Virus record (IMG/VR): IMGVR_UViG_3300028025_004319
Span: 1 to 31,856 of that record
Origin: a virus
Strand: one strand, 5' to 3'
Length of the DNA stretch: 31,856 nucleotides
Positions 1 through 8,876 of the stretch are shown piece after piece (the stretch's first letter is position 1; each line of letters starts with the position of its first letter). The position numbers and the translations under genes are program-made. The notes beneath the pieces are model-generated. The model saw nothing but the letters and a program-made list of their open reading frames with translations. It was not told the origin of the DNA and made no database searches.

Positions 1-2
1 CT

Positions 3-383
3 GATCCAACAAAAGACTTATCTTTCGTTCTTAGGGAAGCCCGACTTCAAGATACGAAGAATCGTCAAAATAGTGTTGAGAATACGAATCTAGCATTGGC
101 TACTTGGTGGGAAGAAAGACAAAAGCGAGTGATAAGAGAAGCTGAAGAAGCGTATGCTTGGGCAATCGAAAATGGTATTGCAAAAGAACAAGCAAGAGTA
201 GTTCTTCCAGAAGGATTAACTGTTTCTCGTTTATACATGAATGGTACATTGCGTAGCTGGATTCATTTTATCGAACTCCGATCTGCAAATGGTACACAAA
301 AGGAACATCAAGAAGTCGCACGACAATGTGCAAAAGTTATTGCTGAGGTATTTCCTTTGGCAAATGAATTAGTAAAACTATAA
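3..383 (+). CDS. thyX: Flavin-dependent thymidylate synthase, 3' part
   Basis: C-terminal 126 codons of a ThyX-type enzyme, which methylates dUMP to dTMP using methylenetetrahydrofolate, FAD and NADPH. The frame is open from the left edge, so the true start lies outside the window; the TTG at 96 is internal. The recognisable piece is the conserved ThyX C-terminal segment ARVVLPEGLTVSRLYMNGTL followed by RSWIHFIELR, where the substrate- and FAD-contacting residues lie in the family. The RHR motif should lie upstream of the window. It is followed 16 nt later by nrdA, so ThyX, NrdA and NrdB form one deoxynucleotide-supply cluster. Family assignment is confident; activity is inferred. Confidence 0.9.
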   Translation, partial: DPTKDLSFVLREARLQDTKNRQNSVENTNLALATWWEERQKRVIREAEEAYAWAIENGIAKEQARVVLPEGLTVSRLYMNGTLRSWIHFIELRSANGTQKEHQEVARQCAKVIAEVFPLANELVKL

Positions 384-399
384 TAATATTGGGGCAAGT

Positions 400-2196
400 A
401 TGGAAATTGTGCATGGCATAAAGGTTGACTACAACCGAGATAGTTTGTTTGACGAATTAGGTAGAATTAGATTAAAAGAAAGTTACATGAAGGATGACGA
501 GGTTAGTCCTCAAGAAAGGTTTGCTTATGTTTCGAGTGTTTTTGGAAGTAATCCTGACCATGCTCAGCGTTTGTATAATTACTCCTCTAATCATTGGCTC
601 AGCTATTCTACTCCAATTCTTTCTTTTGGTCGTAGTAAGCGTGGGTTACCCATTAGTTGCTTTCTTAACTACATTGAAGATACTGCGGAGGGACTAGTTG
701 ATAATCTATCAGAAACTAATTGGCTTTCTATGCTTGGGGGTGGTGTTGGCATCGGTTTTGGTATTCGTTCAGCAGACGATAAATCTACTGGTGTCATGCC
801 TCACCTCAAAATGTATGACGCAAGTTCATTGGCATATCGCCAAGGTCGTACTCGCAGGGGCAGTTATGCTGCTTACCTGTCTATTGATCATCCAGACATT
901 ATAAATTTCTTAGAGATGCGCAAGCCGACAGGCGATCAAAACATGCGTACTCTAAACATGCACCATGGTATTAACATTCCTGATGCATTTATGGAAATCA
1001 TTGAGCAGTGTATGATTGATCCAGAGTTTGATGACTCTTGGAAATTAGTGGATCCTGCTTCCAATGAAGTTCGTGAAACAGTATCCGCAAAAGAATTATG
1101 GCAACGGATCCTTGAGATGCGTATGATGACAGGTGAACCATACCTACATTTTATTGACGAATCAAATCGTCAAATGCCACAATGGTTAAAGGATCTTGGA
1201 CTAAAGATTAATCAATCAAACCTTTGCTCTGAGATTATTCTACCAACAAATGAGAAACGAACAGCAGTATGTTGTTTATCATCTTTGAATTTGGAGTATT
1301 ATGATGAATGGAAAGACGAACCGAATTTCCTCCGTGATGTTGCTGAAATGCTTGACAATGTTCTGCAGTATTTTATTGATCATGCTCCTTCCTCAATTAA
1401 GCGTGCAAAGTACTCAGCAACTCGTGAAAGAAGTATCGGCATTGGTGCGCTAGGTTGGCATGCATATCTACAGAAGAATAATCTTCCATGGGAATCATCA
1501 TTGGCAGTTGGTAAAAATAAACAAATCTTTAAAACAATAAGAGAGAAATTAGATGTTGCGAATAAAGAACTGGGATTGGAGAGAGGTGAAGCACCTGATG
1601 CAGTGGGTACTGGGAATCGCTTTAGTCATCTTATGGCTATTGCTCCCAATGCTTCTTCTTCCATTCTTATGGGCAATACTAGTCCTAGCATTGAACCTTA
1701 TCGTGCCAATGCTTATCGTCAAGATACTCTTTCGGGTTCTCACCTAAACAAGAATAGGTATCTAGATGAAATCATCCAAAAAGAATCAGCCAATCATAAA
1801 GAGGGTTGGGCAGACGAAGTGTGGTCTAGCATCATTGCGAACGATGGTTCAGTTCAGCACTTGGATTGGATGGAAGACTGGACAAAAGATGTTTTCAAGA
1901 CTTCTATGGAAATCGACCAGCGTTGGGTCGTTCAACACGCTGCCGACAGGCAACAATATATCGATCAAGCACAATCGTTGAATGTATTCTTTAGACCAGA
2001 TAGTCATATCAAGTACATCCACGCTGTTCACTTCCAAGCATGGAAGTCTGGATTGAAGACTATGTACTACTGCCGTAGTGATAAGATTGCTAAAGCAGAC
2101 AAGGTATCAAAACGAATTGAACGAGACATTATTAAGGAAATTGACTTGACAGCATTGACCACAGATGATGGTGCGTGCATGGCTTGTGAGGGATAA
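400..2196 (+). CDS. nrdA: Ribonucleoside-diphosphate reductase, class Ia large subunit
   Basis: Alpha subunit of class I RNR, reducing ribonucleotides to deoxyribonucleotides with NrdB. The active-site set is visible: C87 (SCFL), the N274-x-C276-x-E278 triad in NLCSEI (thiyl radical Cys plus Asn/Glu), the partner Cys at 291/292 (AVCCLSSLNL) and a C-terminal redox pair C593/C596 in CMACEG. At 598 aa it is clearly shorter than the roughly 760 aa of E. coli NrdA, and it starts directly in the catalytic region, so the N-terminal ATP-cone is absent. Loss of the cone means dATP feedback inhibition is probably missing, which suits a phage that needs maximal dNTP output. nrdB follows one base after the stop. 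Confidence 0.96.
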   Translation: MEIVHGIKVDYNRDSLFDELGRIRLKESYMKDDEVSPQERFAYVSSVFGSNPDHAQRLYNYSSNHWLSYSTPILSFGRSKRGLPISCFLNYIEDTAEGLVDNLSETNWLSMLGGGVGIGFGIRSADDKSTGVMPHLKMYDASSLAYRQGRTRRGSYAAYLSIDHPDIINFLEMRKPTGDQNMRTLNMHHGINIPDAFMEIIEQCMIDPEFDDSWKLVDPASNEVRETVSAKELWQRILEMRMMTGEPYLHFIDESNRQMPQWLKDLGLKINQSNLCSEIILPTNEKRTAVCCLSSLNLEYYDEWKDEPNFLRDVAEMLDNVLQYFIDHAPSSIKRAKYSATRERSIGIGALGWHAYLQKNNLPWESSLAVGKNKQIFKTIREKLDVANKELGLERGEAPDAVGTGNRFSHLMAIAPNASSSILMGNTSPSIEPYRANAYRQDTLSGSHLNKNRYLDEIIQKESANHKEGWADEVWSSIIANDGSVQHLDWMEDWTKDVFKTSMEIDQRWVVQHAADRQQYIDQAQSLNVFFRPDSHIKYIHAVHFQAWKSGLKTMYYCRSDKIAKADKVSKRIERDIIKEIDLTALTTDDGACMACEG

Positions 2197-2197
2197 G

Positions 2198-3187
2198 ATG
2201 ATAACTAAAACAAAATCAAGACTAACAGATCAAAGAACATACTTCAAACCATTCAACTATCCATGGGCATATGATGCTTGGTTGAAACATGAACAAGCAC
2301 ATTGGCTCCATTCAGAAGTGCCAATGGCAGAAGATGTTAAAGATTGGAAGAAGAAACTAACTGCTGAGGAAAAACTATTCCTCACAAACATCTTTAGATT
2401 CTTCACTCAAGGAGACATTGATGTGGCTGGTGGTTATGTTAATAATTATCTACCGTATTTCCCACAACCTGAAGTAAGAATGATGTTGATGGGTTTTGCA
2501 GCAAGAGAAGCATTACATATTGCTGCTTACTCACATTTAATTGAAACTCTTGGTATGCCAGAATCTACATACAATGAGTTTCTTGAATATCAAGAGATGA
2601 GAGATAAACATGACTATGTACTTGACCTTTCTAGTCGCAATGGTACTATCGCTAGTACTGCTGAGCATATTGCTGTTTTCAGTGCCTTTACTGAAGGTAT
2701 GCAGTTGTTTAGTTCTTTTATCATGTTGCTTAATTTTCCTCGTCATGGTATGATGAAGGGTATGGGTCAAATTGTTACTTGGTCTATTGCTGATGAAACA
2801 ATTCATGCGGAGTCAATGATTAAATTGTTCCGTGAGTATATCAAAGAAAATCCTGAGATCTGGAATGATGAACTAAAGGGTAAGATATACACAATTGCTG
2901 AGAAGATGGTAGAGTTAGAAGATAAGTTTATTGATCTTTGCTACCAAGGTGCAGACATGCGTGAGTTATCTGCAGCAGATGTTAAACAGTACATTCGTTA
3001 CATTGCAGATCGTCGTCTAATCTCTCTTGGCATGAAAGGTATCTTTAAAGTTAAAAAGAATCCACTACCATGGGTTGAAGAAATGATCAACGCACCAGTA
3101 CACGGAAACTTCTTTGAGAATCGTGTTACTGATTATGCAAAGGGTGCATTGTCTGGCACATGGGGTGATGTTTGGGGGAAAGCATAA
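2198..3187 (+). CDS. nrdB: Ribonucleoside-diphosphate reductase, class Ia small subunit
   Basis: Beta subunit carrying the di-iron tyrosyl radical cofactor. The ATG one base after the nrdA stop is preferred over an in-frame start inside nrdA at 2165, giving 329 aa. Metal-ligand motifs are in order: an acidic residue near D73 in TQGDID, E104-x-x-H107 (REALH), the glutamate of FTEG, and ExxH in ADETIH. Tyr111 sits four residues after H107, the spacing of the radical tyrosine of E. coli R2, so a normal Tyr radical enzyme (class Ia) is expected rather than a Tyr-less Mn/Fe type. It is translationally linked to nrdA. Confidence 0.96.
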   Translation: MITKTKSRLTDQRTYFKPFNYPWAYDAWLKHEQAHWLHSEVPMAEDVKDWKKKLTAEEKLFLTNIFRFFTQGDIDVAGGYVNNYLPYFPQPEVRMMLMGFAAREALHIAAYSHLIETLGMPESTYNEFLEYQEMRDKHDYVLDLSSRNGTIASTAEHIAVFSAFTEGMQLFSSFIMLLNFPRHGMMKGMGQIVTWSIADETIHAESMIKLFREYIKENPEIWNDELKGKIYTIAEKMVELEDKFIDLCYQGADMRELSAADVKQYIRYIADRRLISLGMKGIFKVKKNPLPWVEEMINAPVHGNFFENRVTDYAKGALSGTWGDVWGKA

Positions 3188-3188
3188 A

Positions 3189-3824
3189 ATGATTTCTGGG
3201 TGGTTTACTCCAAGTAATTTTGATATTCTAGAAAGCAGATTACCAAATGATTTATTTTTGCAATTGAAACAGGAATGTATCGAGGCTGAGAAAACTAGAT
3301 ACAACGATGGATCCTTAGTAGAAATGGCATCAGGATTATCTGGTACAGGAACTGCTAAACATTATCTTATTAAAAATAATGAAAATTTAAAAAAATATGT
3401 TTTAGGTTTATCTGAGTTGTATATACAGCAGAATACTGATTTTGTCAAAAAACATAAAACCAACTGCCATAAAACACAATCTATTGCACTTGATCCATGG
3501 ATAAATGTGCAAGAGCGAGGTGAATATATACCAAGTCATGATCATGATGGAGTTTTATCATATAGTATCTGGATGACTATACCGTATAATATTGAGGAAG
3601 AACTAACCAATTCAAAATTTGCATCAACATTCCAATTTTCATATCTTTCTATAGTTGGTGACCAATTACATCATACTATTGCAGTTGATAAAAGCATGGA
3701 AGGAACTCTTATAATGTTCCCCGCAAATTTAAAACATTGTGTGTATCCATTTTATACAACAGAAAATCGTAGAATTTCTATTTCTGGAAATATAGCATTG
3801 GACGCATTAAAGGAAACCATTTAA
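3189..3824 (+). CDS. Putative 2OG-Fe(II) oxygenase
   Basis: A 211-aa protein whose C-terminal half looks like the double-stranded beta-helix fold of 2-oxoglutarate/Fe(II) oxygenases common in marine T4-like phages. Candidate iron ligands are the H/D-rich SHDHDG at 116-121 and H183 in LKHCVYPF; R194/R195 in ENRRISISGN would bind 2-oxoglutarate. The middle (DPWINVQERGEYIPSHDHDG) follows the usual W-N-x-Y-x-x-G-x-x-P-x-H order. The start is the ATG one base after the nrdB TAA. The substrate is unknown; phage members are proposed to hydroxylate proteins or nucleotides. A second, different family member lies at 19059. Confidence 0.7.
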   Translation: MISGWFTPSNFDILESRLPNDLFLQLKQECIEAEKTRYNDGSLVEMASGLSGTGTAKHYLIKNNENLKKYVLGLSELYIQQNTDFVKKHKTNCHKTQSIALDPWINVQERGEYIPSHDHDGVLSYSIWMTIPYNIEEELTNSKFASTFQFSYLSIVGDQLHHTIAVDKSMEGTLIMFPANLKHCVYPFYTTENRRISISGNIALDALKETI

Positions 3825-3825
3825 A

Positions 3826-3972
3826 ATGACAACTAAGATTTTTGAATGTAATGAATGTCAGGCAAGAGGTAAGATTATACTCAAGTCAGAAGAACGATTG
3901 GAAGACATCGTTTACTGCCCTATTTGTTCTGCCGATATTTACGAAGAAGACGACTACGACGAGGAAGAATAA
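3826..3972 (+). CDS. Small zinc-ribbon-like protein
   Basis: A 48-aa protein with two CxxC knuckles (CNEC at 8-11 and CPIC at 31-34) separated by about 20 residues, the layout of a minimal zinc ribbon, followed by a strongly acidic tail (EEDDYDEEE). It begins one base after the preceding stop and is followed by a 6-bp TTAT-loop hairpin at 3975-3990. The function is not known; an acidic zinc knuckle of this size could be a nucleic-acid or RNA polymerase-binding adaptor, which is only a guess. Confidence 0.75.
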   Translation: MTTKIFECNECQARGKIILKSEERLEDIVYCPICSADIYEEDDYDEEE

Positions 3973-3974
3973 AT

Positions 3975-3990
3975 AGTAGTTTATACTACT
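3975..3990 (+). other. Short hairpin after zinc-ribbon gene
   Basis: AGTAGT/ACTACT (6 bp) with a TTAT loop right after the stop codon. There is no T-run, so it is not a classical intrinsic terminator; it may protect an mRNA 3' end. An AATAAATA late-promoter-like octamer (3968-3975) abuts it. Confidence 0.4.
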
Positions 3991-4000
3991 GATTATTCTA

Positions 4001-4426
4001 ATGTGGCTTTATAATAACGAAATTATTGAGGAACTACCTGATGATTGTGTTGGCTTTGTTTATTTAATTACGAACAAAGCCAGTAGTCGTATGTATGTTG
4101 GTAAGAAGTTATCTAAGTTTGCCAAGACTACATACAAGATGGTGAAACAGAAAAACGGAACTAAGAAACGCAAAAAGATCCGTAGCAAAATAGACTCTGA
4201 TTGGATGGAGTACTATGGTTCGAGTATAGAACTAAATAAAGATGTAGAGTCTCTCGGAAAGGACAACTTCCTTCGTGAGATTCTTTTCTTTTGTAAATCC
4301 AAAGCTGAATGTTCTTACATAGAAGCACGAGAACAGTTTGCACGAAAGGTGTTGGAGTCAGACGACTACTACAATGGACAGATTTCTGTCCGAGTCCATG
4401 GCTCTCATATTAAAAACAAACTATGA
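4001..4426 (+). CDS. GIY-YIG-type protein (Seg-like, probably not homing)
   Basis: A 141-aa protein with an N-terminal GIY-YIG-like core: GFVYLITN (18-25) stands for GIY and RMYVGKK (about 30-36) for YIG, followed by a basic KKRKK stretch and the DWMEYYGSS segment that recurs in this phage family. Such genes are annotated as Seg-like homing endonucleases in T4-like phages, but here the gene is compact, in an ordinary operon position and not inserted in another gene. I therefore read it as a resident conserved phage protein with a nuclease-like fold. It overlaps the next gene by 4 nt (ATGA). Confidence 0.7.
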   Translation: MWLYNNEIIEELPDDCVGFVYLITNKASSRMYVGKKLSKFAKTTYKMVKQKNGTKKRKKIRSKIDSDWMEYYGSSIELNKDVESLGKDNFLREILFFCKSKAECSYIEAREQFARKVLESDDYYNGQISVRVHGSHIKNKL

Positions 4427-5589
4427 CATATTTACTTTTTACAGTTGCACTTTCTTTGTCGGCTCTAGCTGCATATTACGCAGTGATGGGTCTCATCGCA
4501 ATTTTTGCTGCAGCTGTTGTACCGATTGCTCTTATGGGTTCTTTGCTTGAAGCATCGAAACTCGTAGTTGCATCATGGCTCTATCGAAACTGGAAAGAAA
4601 TTCCAAAATTGATGAAGTCATACTTTGTAGTTGCCTTGGTAGTGTTAATGTTATTAACATCTATGGGCATTTTCGGATTCTTATCAAAGGCACACTTGGA
4701 TCAGGCAATTCCTACGGGAGATGTTCAGTCTAAGTTAGCATTACTTGATGAGAAGATTAAAACAGAAAAGGAAAATATCAATGCAAATCGTAAAGAACTT
4801 TCTCAACTCGATGCTCAAGTTGATCAAACCATCGCAAGAACAGACGACACCAAAGGAACAGAGCGAGCCATTACCGTCCGTAGAGCCCAGCAAAAAGACA
4901 GAGCCAGAATCCTCAACGAAATCGGTACAGCGCAAGCCAAGATCGCCAAGTACAACGAAGAGCGTGCGCCAATCGCCAGCGAAGTCAGGAAAGTCGAAGC
5001 AGAAGTTGGACCAATAAAATACATTGCTGCATTGATATATGGTGACGAAAGTGCGAATGACACAACCATGCTTGAGAAAGCAGTTCGCATCGTCACCATT
5101 CTCATTGTTATTGTATTTGATCCATTGGCAGTTTTATTATTAATCGCTGCAAACTGGAATCTTAAACATACTGGTGGAAGGAAGTGGAATGACTTCTTTC
5201 AAAAACCACCTGTTGAAGACTTTCCAGAAAAAGTAGAAATTAGACTTAATGACGAAATAAAAATCAATGAACCGAGCACAACTCCTGTGTTTGATCATAT
5301 GACAGAACATCTTTCCAAAGAACAACCAGAAACAACTGTTGTTCCAGAAGAAATTAAAAAAGAAGTTAATGACTTGTTGGAGTCTGAAATTCCAGAAATT
5401 GAAGTAGACGAACCAACTAAGGATTGGGAACCAGAACTATATAATCGAAAACAAGTTGGTCGATATATGGAAGAAACTGGTCAACAACCCTCGAAAGCAC
5501 AATCATTCTTGAACAAAGTCCAGAGTGTGTTTTCATCTCCAGGTGTAAAAACTATCGAAAAAGAAGTAGATGAGTTGCAAAAGAAGTAG
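4423..5589 (+). CDS. Membrane protein with coiled coil
   Basis: 388 aa. Two or three hydrophobic helices at the N-terminus (residues about 1-45 and 65-90), then about 100 residues of charged heptad-like sequence (LDEKIKTEKENINANRKELS, then QLDAQVDQTIARTDD), a further hydrophobic helix (about 220-245, VRIVTILIVIVFDPLAVLLL), and a long acidic, Pro/Glu-rich cytoplasmic-looking tail. Proteins with this layout are conserved but uncharacterised in T4-like marine phages. It shares a 4-nt overlap with the GIY-YIG gene. The architecture suggests an inner-membrane scaffold; the role is unknown. Confidence 0.75.
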   Translation: MTYLLFTVALSLSALAAYYAVMGLIAIFAAAVVPIALMGSLLEASKLVVASWLYRNWKEIPKLMKSYFVVALVVLMLLTSMGIFGFLSKAHLDQAIPTGDVQSKLALLDEKIKTEKENINANRKELSQLDAQVDQTIARTDDTKGTERAITVRRAQQKDRARILNEIGTAQAKIAKYNEERAPIASEVRKVEAEVGPIKYIAALIYGDESANDTTMLEKAVRIVTILIVIVFDPLAVLLLIAANWNLKHTGGRKWNDFFQKPPVEDFPEKVEIRLNDEIKINEPSTTPVFDHMTEHLSKEQPETTVVPEEIKKEVNDLLESEIPEIEVDEPTKDWEPELYNRKQVGRYMEETGQQPSKAQSFLNKVQSVFSSPGVKTIEKEVDELQKK

Positions 5590-5597
5590 TCGTATTT

Positions 5598-5623
5598 CCG
5601 ACCAATAAATAAATATTCGTCGG
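5598..5623. other. Hairpin with AATAAATA element
   Basis: The 120-base gap before the exported block. CCGAC (5598-5602) pairs with GTCGG (5619-5623); the loop is AT-rich and contains AATAAATAAATA (5604-5615), which resembles the T4 late promoter TATAAATA apart from its first base. It could serve as terminator, late promoter or both. Evidence is weak but the position, directly upstream of the exported/lysis-type block, fits a late promoter. A second near-match, CTAAATAA, lies at 5639-5646. Confidence 0.35.
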
Positions 5624-5709
5624 ATAACACACTACTCCTAAATAATTGTAGATGTGAGTTGCATTACTTAATGAATCTCTTATAACTATAATTACAAAAA
5701 GGTTTCAAA

Positions 5710-6189
5710 ATGATCAAAAAGATCGCTACAGCGGTGCTTTTTATCATGGCTACATCACTTACAATGGCAGATCCCATTGTAACCGACTCGACAAGTAGAA
5801 GCACGACAGATTCAAATTCTAATTCTACAAGCACAACAACAGTAAAATCCCCTCCACCAACTGCAGTGGCTCCAGCAGTAACAGTCATCAACTCCGATGT
5901 TTGCGCAGTCGGTGTATCAGGTGCAGCACAAACTCAAATTCTAGGTATTAGTTTTGGTTCTACCATGACCGATACAAACTGCGAAAGACTTAAACTTGCT
6001 CGTGGTGTTTACGACATGGGTATGAAAGTTGCCGCAGTTGCCATTATGTGTCAAGATGAACGAGTATTCTCAGCAATGATGAATGCAGGAACTCCTTGTC
6101 CAGTCGATGGTAAGATCGGTGAATCTGCCAAGGAAATTTGGACAGCAGATCCTAAGAGACAACCTCAAAAAGTCAAGAGTAGAGAGTAA
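5710..6189 (+). CDS. Exported Ser/Thr-rich small protein
   Basis: 159 aa with a clear Sec signal peptide (MIKKIATAVLFIMATSLTMA, cleavage probably before DPIV). A low-complexity Ser/Thr/Asn linker (about 25-55) leads into a compact domain with four cysteines (INSDVCAVGV, TNCERL, IMCQDE, GTPCPVDG) likely to form two disulfides in the periplasm. It overlaps the next exported gene by one base (TAATG), so the two products are probably made together. I know the shape from other T4-like phages as an unnamed conserved protein. Function unknown; an envelope or virion accessory role is inferred. Confidence 0.75.
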   Translation: MIKKIATAVLFIMATSLTMADPIVTDSTSRSTTDSNSNSTSTTTVKSPPPTAVAPAVTVINSDVCAVGVSGAAQTQILGISFGSTMTDTNCERLKLARGVYDMGMKVAAVAIMCQDERVFSAMMNAGTPCPVDGKIGESAKEIWTADPKRQPQKVKSRE

Positions 6190-8096
6190 TGCGTTACCTT
6201 GTAGTATTTCTGCTAATGATTATTTTAGTGGCAATACTGCCGAAGGCACACGCACAAGTACAAATTCCAGGAACTAACTTAACTGTTACCACTGTTAATG
6301 GTGGTACTGGTAGTTTAGTATCAATTCCAATTCCTGGAGATTCTGGACTATCAATAACTGTTGGTCATGGTTCAGCTGCACTTCCACTTCAGAACATCAA
6401 TAATATGACAGATTCCACTCTCATCCAACTTGGCGATGATGGGTGGAGAAATGTACCATTACCATTTCAATTCCCTTATTGGGGACAGGTATTTGATCAA
6501 TCAACAATGTATAGCAATGGTGTTGTACAATTTGGTAGACCAGTTCCTGCAGGTGGCTGGCCAAATTGGAACAATTCTTTCTGTTGTCATGGAGCAAATC
6601 TAACAACCAACACGAATACTGGGCACAATTATTCAATTATGCCACTATGGACAGATTTGGTGGATTATTCTGGACAGACTACTTACTATCGTGGAACATC
6701 AAATTCTATGACTTATGGTTGGTACAACACAAGTCAATATGGACAAACAAATAATCTCAATACATTTGAACTGCAAATAAACAATACAGGTACATTTGAT
6801 GTTCGTTATGGTGGAACATTTATTTCACCATCACAAGGTGTTACCATCGGTATGACTGGAGATTTATCTAAGGGTGAGTATGTCCAGTACTATAATGGAC
6901 TGGGATTTCAAGGTCCAACTACAGGGTTTAGTTGGAGTGCTCTTAATGGTACTGGTGCTGTTGATCAATGTATTATCAATCCACTATCATCGCCATCTTG
7001 TTCAGGATACCAAGCAGCATATACGGTTCAACAGTGCGCAATTAGCTCGTTATTCGATCCAACATGTCCTGGATACCAAAATGCGTATTTTAACTATCAG
7101 TGTTCTTTAACTGCGCTTTATGATAGAAACTGTCCAGGTTATGCAAATGCTTATCATGATCAACAATGTTATGCAAATGCTCTTTATGCTACTGACTGCG
7201 CTGGCTATGCTTCAGCATATCTACAACAACAATGTACAGCAAATCCACTATATTCAACAACCTGCGATGGATACGCTGCAGCATACAAAGCACAACAATG
7301 CGCTTTAGATGGATTATACGATAGAACTTGTCCTAATTACTCTACCGCTTATGCTACAAGAATGTTACTTGAACAACAGAACATGGCATCAACTGTAGCA
7401 ACAGCAGGTGTAATTGCTCAAACTGCACCATCAGTAACATCAACAACTTCATCTACTACATCTGCTTCTACAACAATTAGTACCGATGGTACAGTTTCTA
7501 CTGGTGTTTCTAGAACAGGCGATACTAATGTGGATAGAGTGATTGCCACCCCAGTACCAACAACGAACTCTACTGCAGCACCTGCTGCTGCAGTTCAATT
7601 AGCTCCACCTCCACCTGCTCCACAACAACAAATGGCTCAGAATGAACCAAGAGGTGGCGGTAATAAACAAGAGGATAGAAAAGATGATGCTCCGAAAGGC
7701 ACTGGAGGCAGTTCTCCGACACAGAATACTAATACTACTCAAGCGTCATCTGATAAACCAGCAGCACCAACTGCTCGACAAGCAATTCAAGAAAGAAGAG
7801 AAGCAGCAGCAAAAGCAGAAGCAGTAGAAAAAGGTAAAAATCTTGCTGGTGAAATGGGCAAAGCATCAGATTTAGAAGCACAGAAAGCAGTTCAGAATGT
7901 AGTTATCCAAGCAATGGGGTTCACTCCTGGATTTGATGCTTATAGCAGACAGATGATAGTTCAACAACAATTCTATAAACCATATCAAGTTTATGGAAAT
8001 CAAAAGACAATTGATAATCGTGCCAATCTGAGAATGTTTGGTGGTACTGATAAACTTCACAATGAGATGGTGGAGAAGCAATATGAAAGTAAATAA
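6189..8096 (+). CDS. Large exported protein with six 22-aa Cys repeats
   Basis: 635 aa. A signal peptide (residues 1-22, cleavage after AHA) precedes a beta-rich domain (about 50-240) whose LPFQFPYWG, MYSNGVVQFG and PLWTDL pieces resemble a nidogen/NIDO-like fold. Next come six exact-length 22-residue repeats (residues 260-391, bases 6966-7361) of form QC-x4-LY-x3-CxGY-x2-AY-x2-Q, two Cys each. Then follow a Thr/Ser/Pro/Gln-rich linker, an Ala/Lys/Glu-rich helical stretch, and a C-terminal globular tail (FTPGFDAYSRQMIV). It looks like a surface or virion-associated adhesin/stalk built on disulfide-linked repeats. The function is not established. It is TAATG-coupled to both neighbours. Confidence 0.8.
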   Translation: MRYLVVFLLMIILVAILPKAHAQVQIPGTNLTVTTVNGGTGSLVSIPIPGDSGLSITVGHGSAALPLQNINNMTDSTLIQLGDDGWRNVPLPFQFPYWGQVFDQSTMYSNGVVQFGRPVPAGGWPNWNNSFCCHGANLTTNTNTGHNYSIMPLWTDLVDYSGQTTYYRGTSNSMTYGWYNTSQYGQTNNLNTFELQINNTGTFDVRYGGTFISPSQGVTIGMTGDLSKGEYVQYYNGLGFQGPTTGFSWSALNGTGAVDQCIINPLSSPSCSGYQAAYTVQQCAISSLFDPTCPGYQNAYFNYQCSLTALYDRNCPGYANAYHDQQCYANALYATDCAGYASAYLQQQCTANPLYSTTCDGYAAAYKAQQCALDGLYDRTCPNYSTAYATRMLLEQQNMASTVATAGVIAQTAPSVTSTTSSTTSASTTISTDGTVSTGVSRTGDTNVDRVIATPVPTTNSTAAPAAAVQLAPPPPAPQQQMAQNEPRGGGNKQEDRKDDAPKGTGGSSPTQNTNTTQASSDKPAAPTARQAIQERREAAAKAEAVEKGKNLAGEMGKASDLEAQKAVQNVVIQAMGFTPGFDAYSRQMIVQQQFYKPYQVYGNQKTIDNRANLRMFGGTDKLHNEMVEKQYESK

Positions 8097-8866
8097 TGGA
8101 TCCATTAACTTTATTTGCTCTCGCTAATGGTGCAGTATCAGCTATAAAGGCAGGGTGTAAACTTTACAAAGACATAAAGGGTGCAGCTGGTGATATAAAG
8201 GATGTACTCAAAGATCTAGATGAGCAGTTCCATGGTGCTTATGCCGCAAAAGGTAAAACACCACCACCAGCTGCAGTTAAACAATTAAATGAAGAGAAAG
8301 CAAGAGTAAAAGAATTAAACAAGAAAGATTCAGGTGATGTTTATTTTGAGTTGGGTCAACATCTTGGTGCTTTCTTTGATAATCAAGCGAAATGTATAGC
8401 AGTATTTGAGGCAGAAGAAAAAAGATCATATCAATTATACACTGGTGATGCTTCCGTAGGTAGTCGTGCTCTTCAAAGAGTATTGATGAAGAAAAAATTG
8501 GAGCAGATGGAAGTTGAGTTGCGTGAGATAATGGTATACCAAAGCCCACCAGAATTGGGTGCTCTTTGGACAGAAGTATTACAGCAGTCTAAAATATTAA
8601 ACGCACGACAAGCAGTTGCATTAAAGAAACAAATTGAACTACAACATAAACACGATGTCCAACACGCTAGATTTATGAAAAAAGTCTATGTATGGACTTG
8701 GTGGATTGGCGGATTTATAGGAATATTATTATTTACTTTTGTTATAATGGTATTCGTTGCTCAAGATAGAATGAAGAAGTATCCTCAGTTGGGTTATGAT
8801 TTATTCCCAAAAACTGAGAAACAAAGAAAAGAAGATGCACAACCTAAACATTACATAGGAAGATAA
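8096..8866 (+). CDS. Membrane-anchored phage protein, MDPxxxFALA family
   Basis: 256 aa. It begins MDPLTLFALANGAVSAIKAG, a signature N-terminal amphipathic segment, followed by a charged helical body and one transmembrane helix near residues 200-225 (VYVWTWWIGGFIGILLFTFV) with a short basic tail. A paralogue is encoded on the minus strand at 25555-26046 with the same opening (MIDPFTAFALAQGAVAGIKK), the same RALQ/QALQ and EL+DI(L/M)V core and the same C-terminal membrane helix. The start is fixed by TAATG coupling to the preceding gene. Function unknown; the block around it is envelope-directed. Confidence 0.8.
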   Translation: MDPLTLFALANGAVSAIKAGCKLYKDIKGAAGDIKDVLKDLDEQFHGAYAAKGKTPPPAAVKQLNEEKARVKELNKKDSGDVYFELGQHLGAFFDNQAKCIAVFEAEEKRSYQLYTGDASVGSRALQRVLMKKKLEQMEVELREIMVYQSPPELGALWTEVLQQSKILNARQAVALKKQIELQHKHDVQHARFMKKVYVWTWWIGGFIGILLFTFVIMVFVAQDRMKKYPQLGYDLFPKTEKQRKEDAQPKHYIGR

Positions 8867-8876
8867 AGGAATTAAG

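Noticed and set aside
4001-4426. Active homing endonuclease
   Set aside because: It is not inserted in a gene or intron, the neighbours are coupled by overlaps, and the family is a resident one in related phages.
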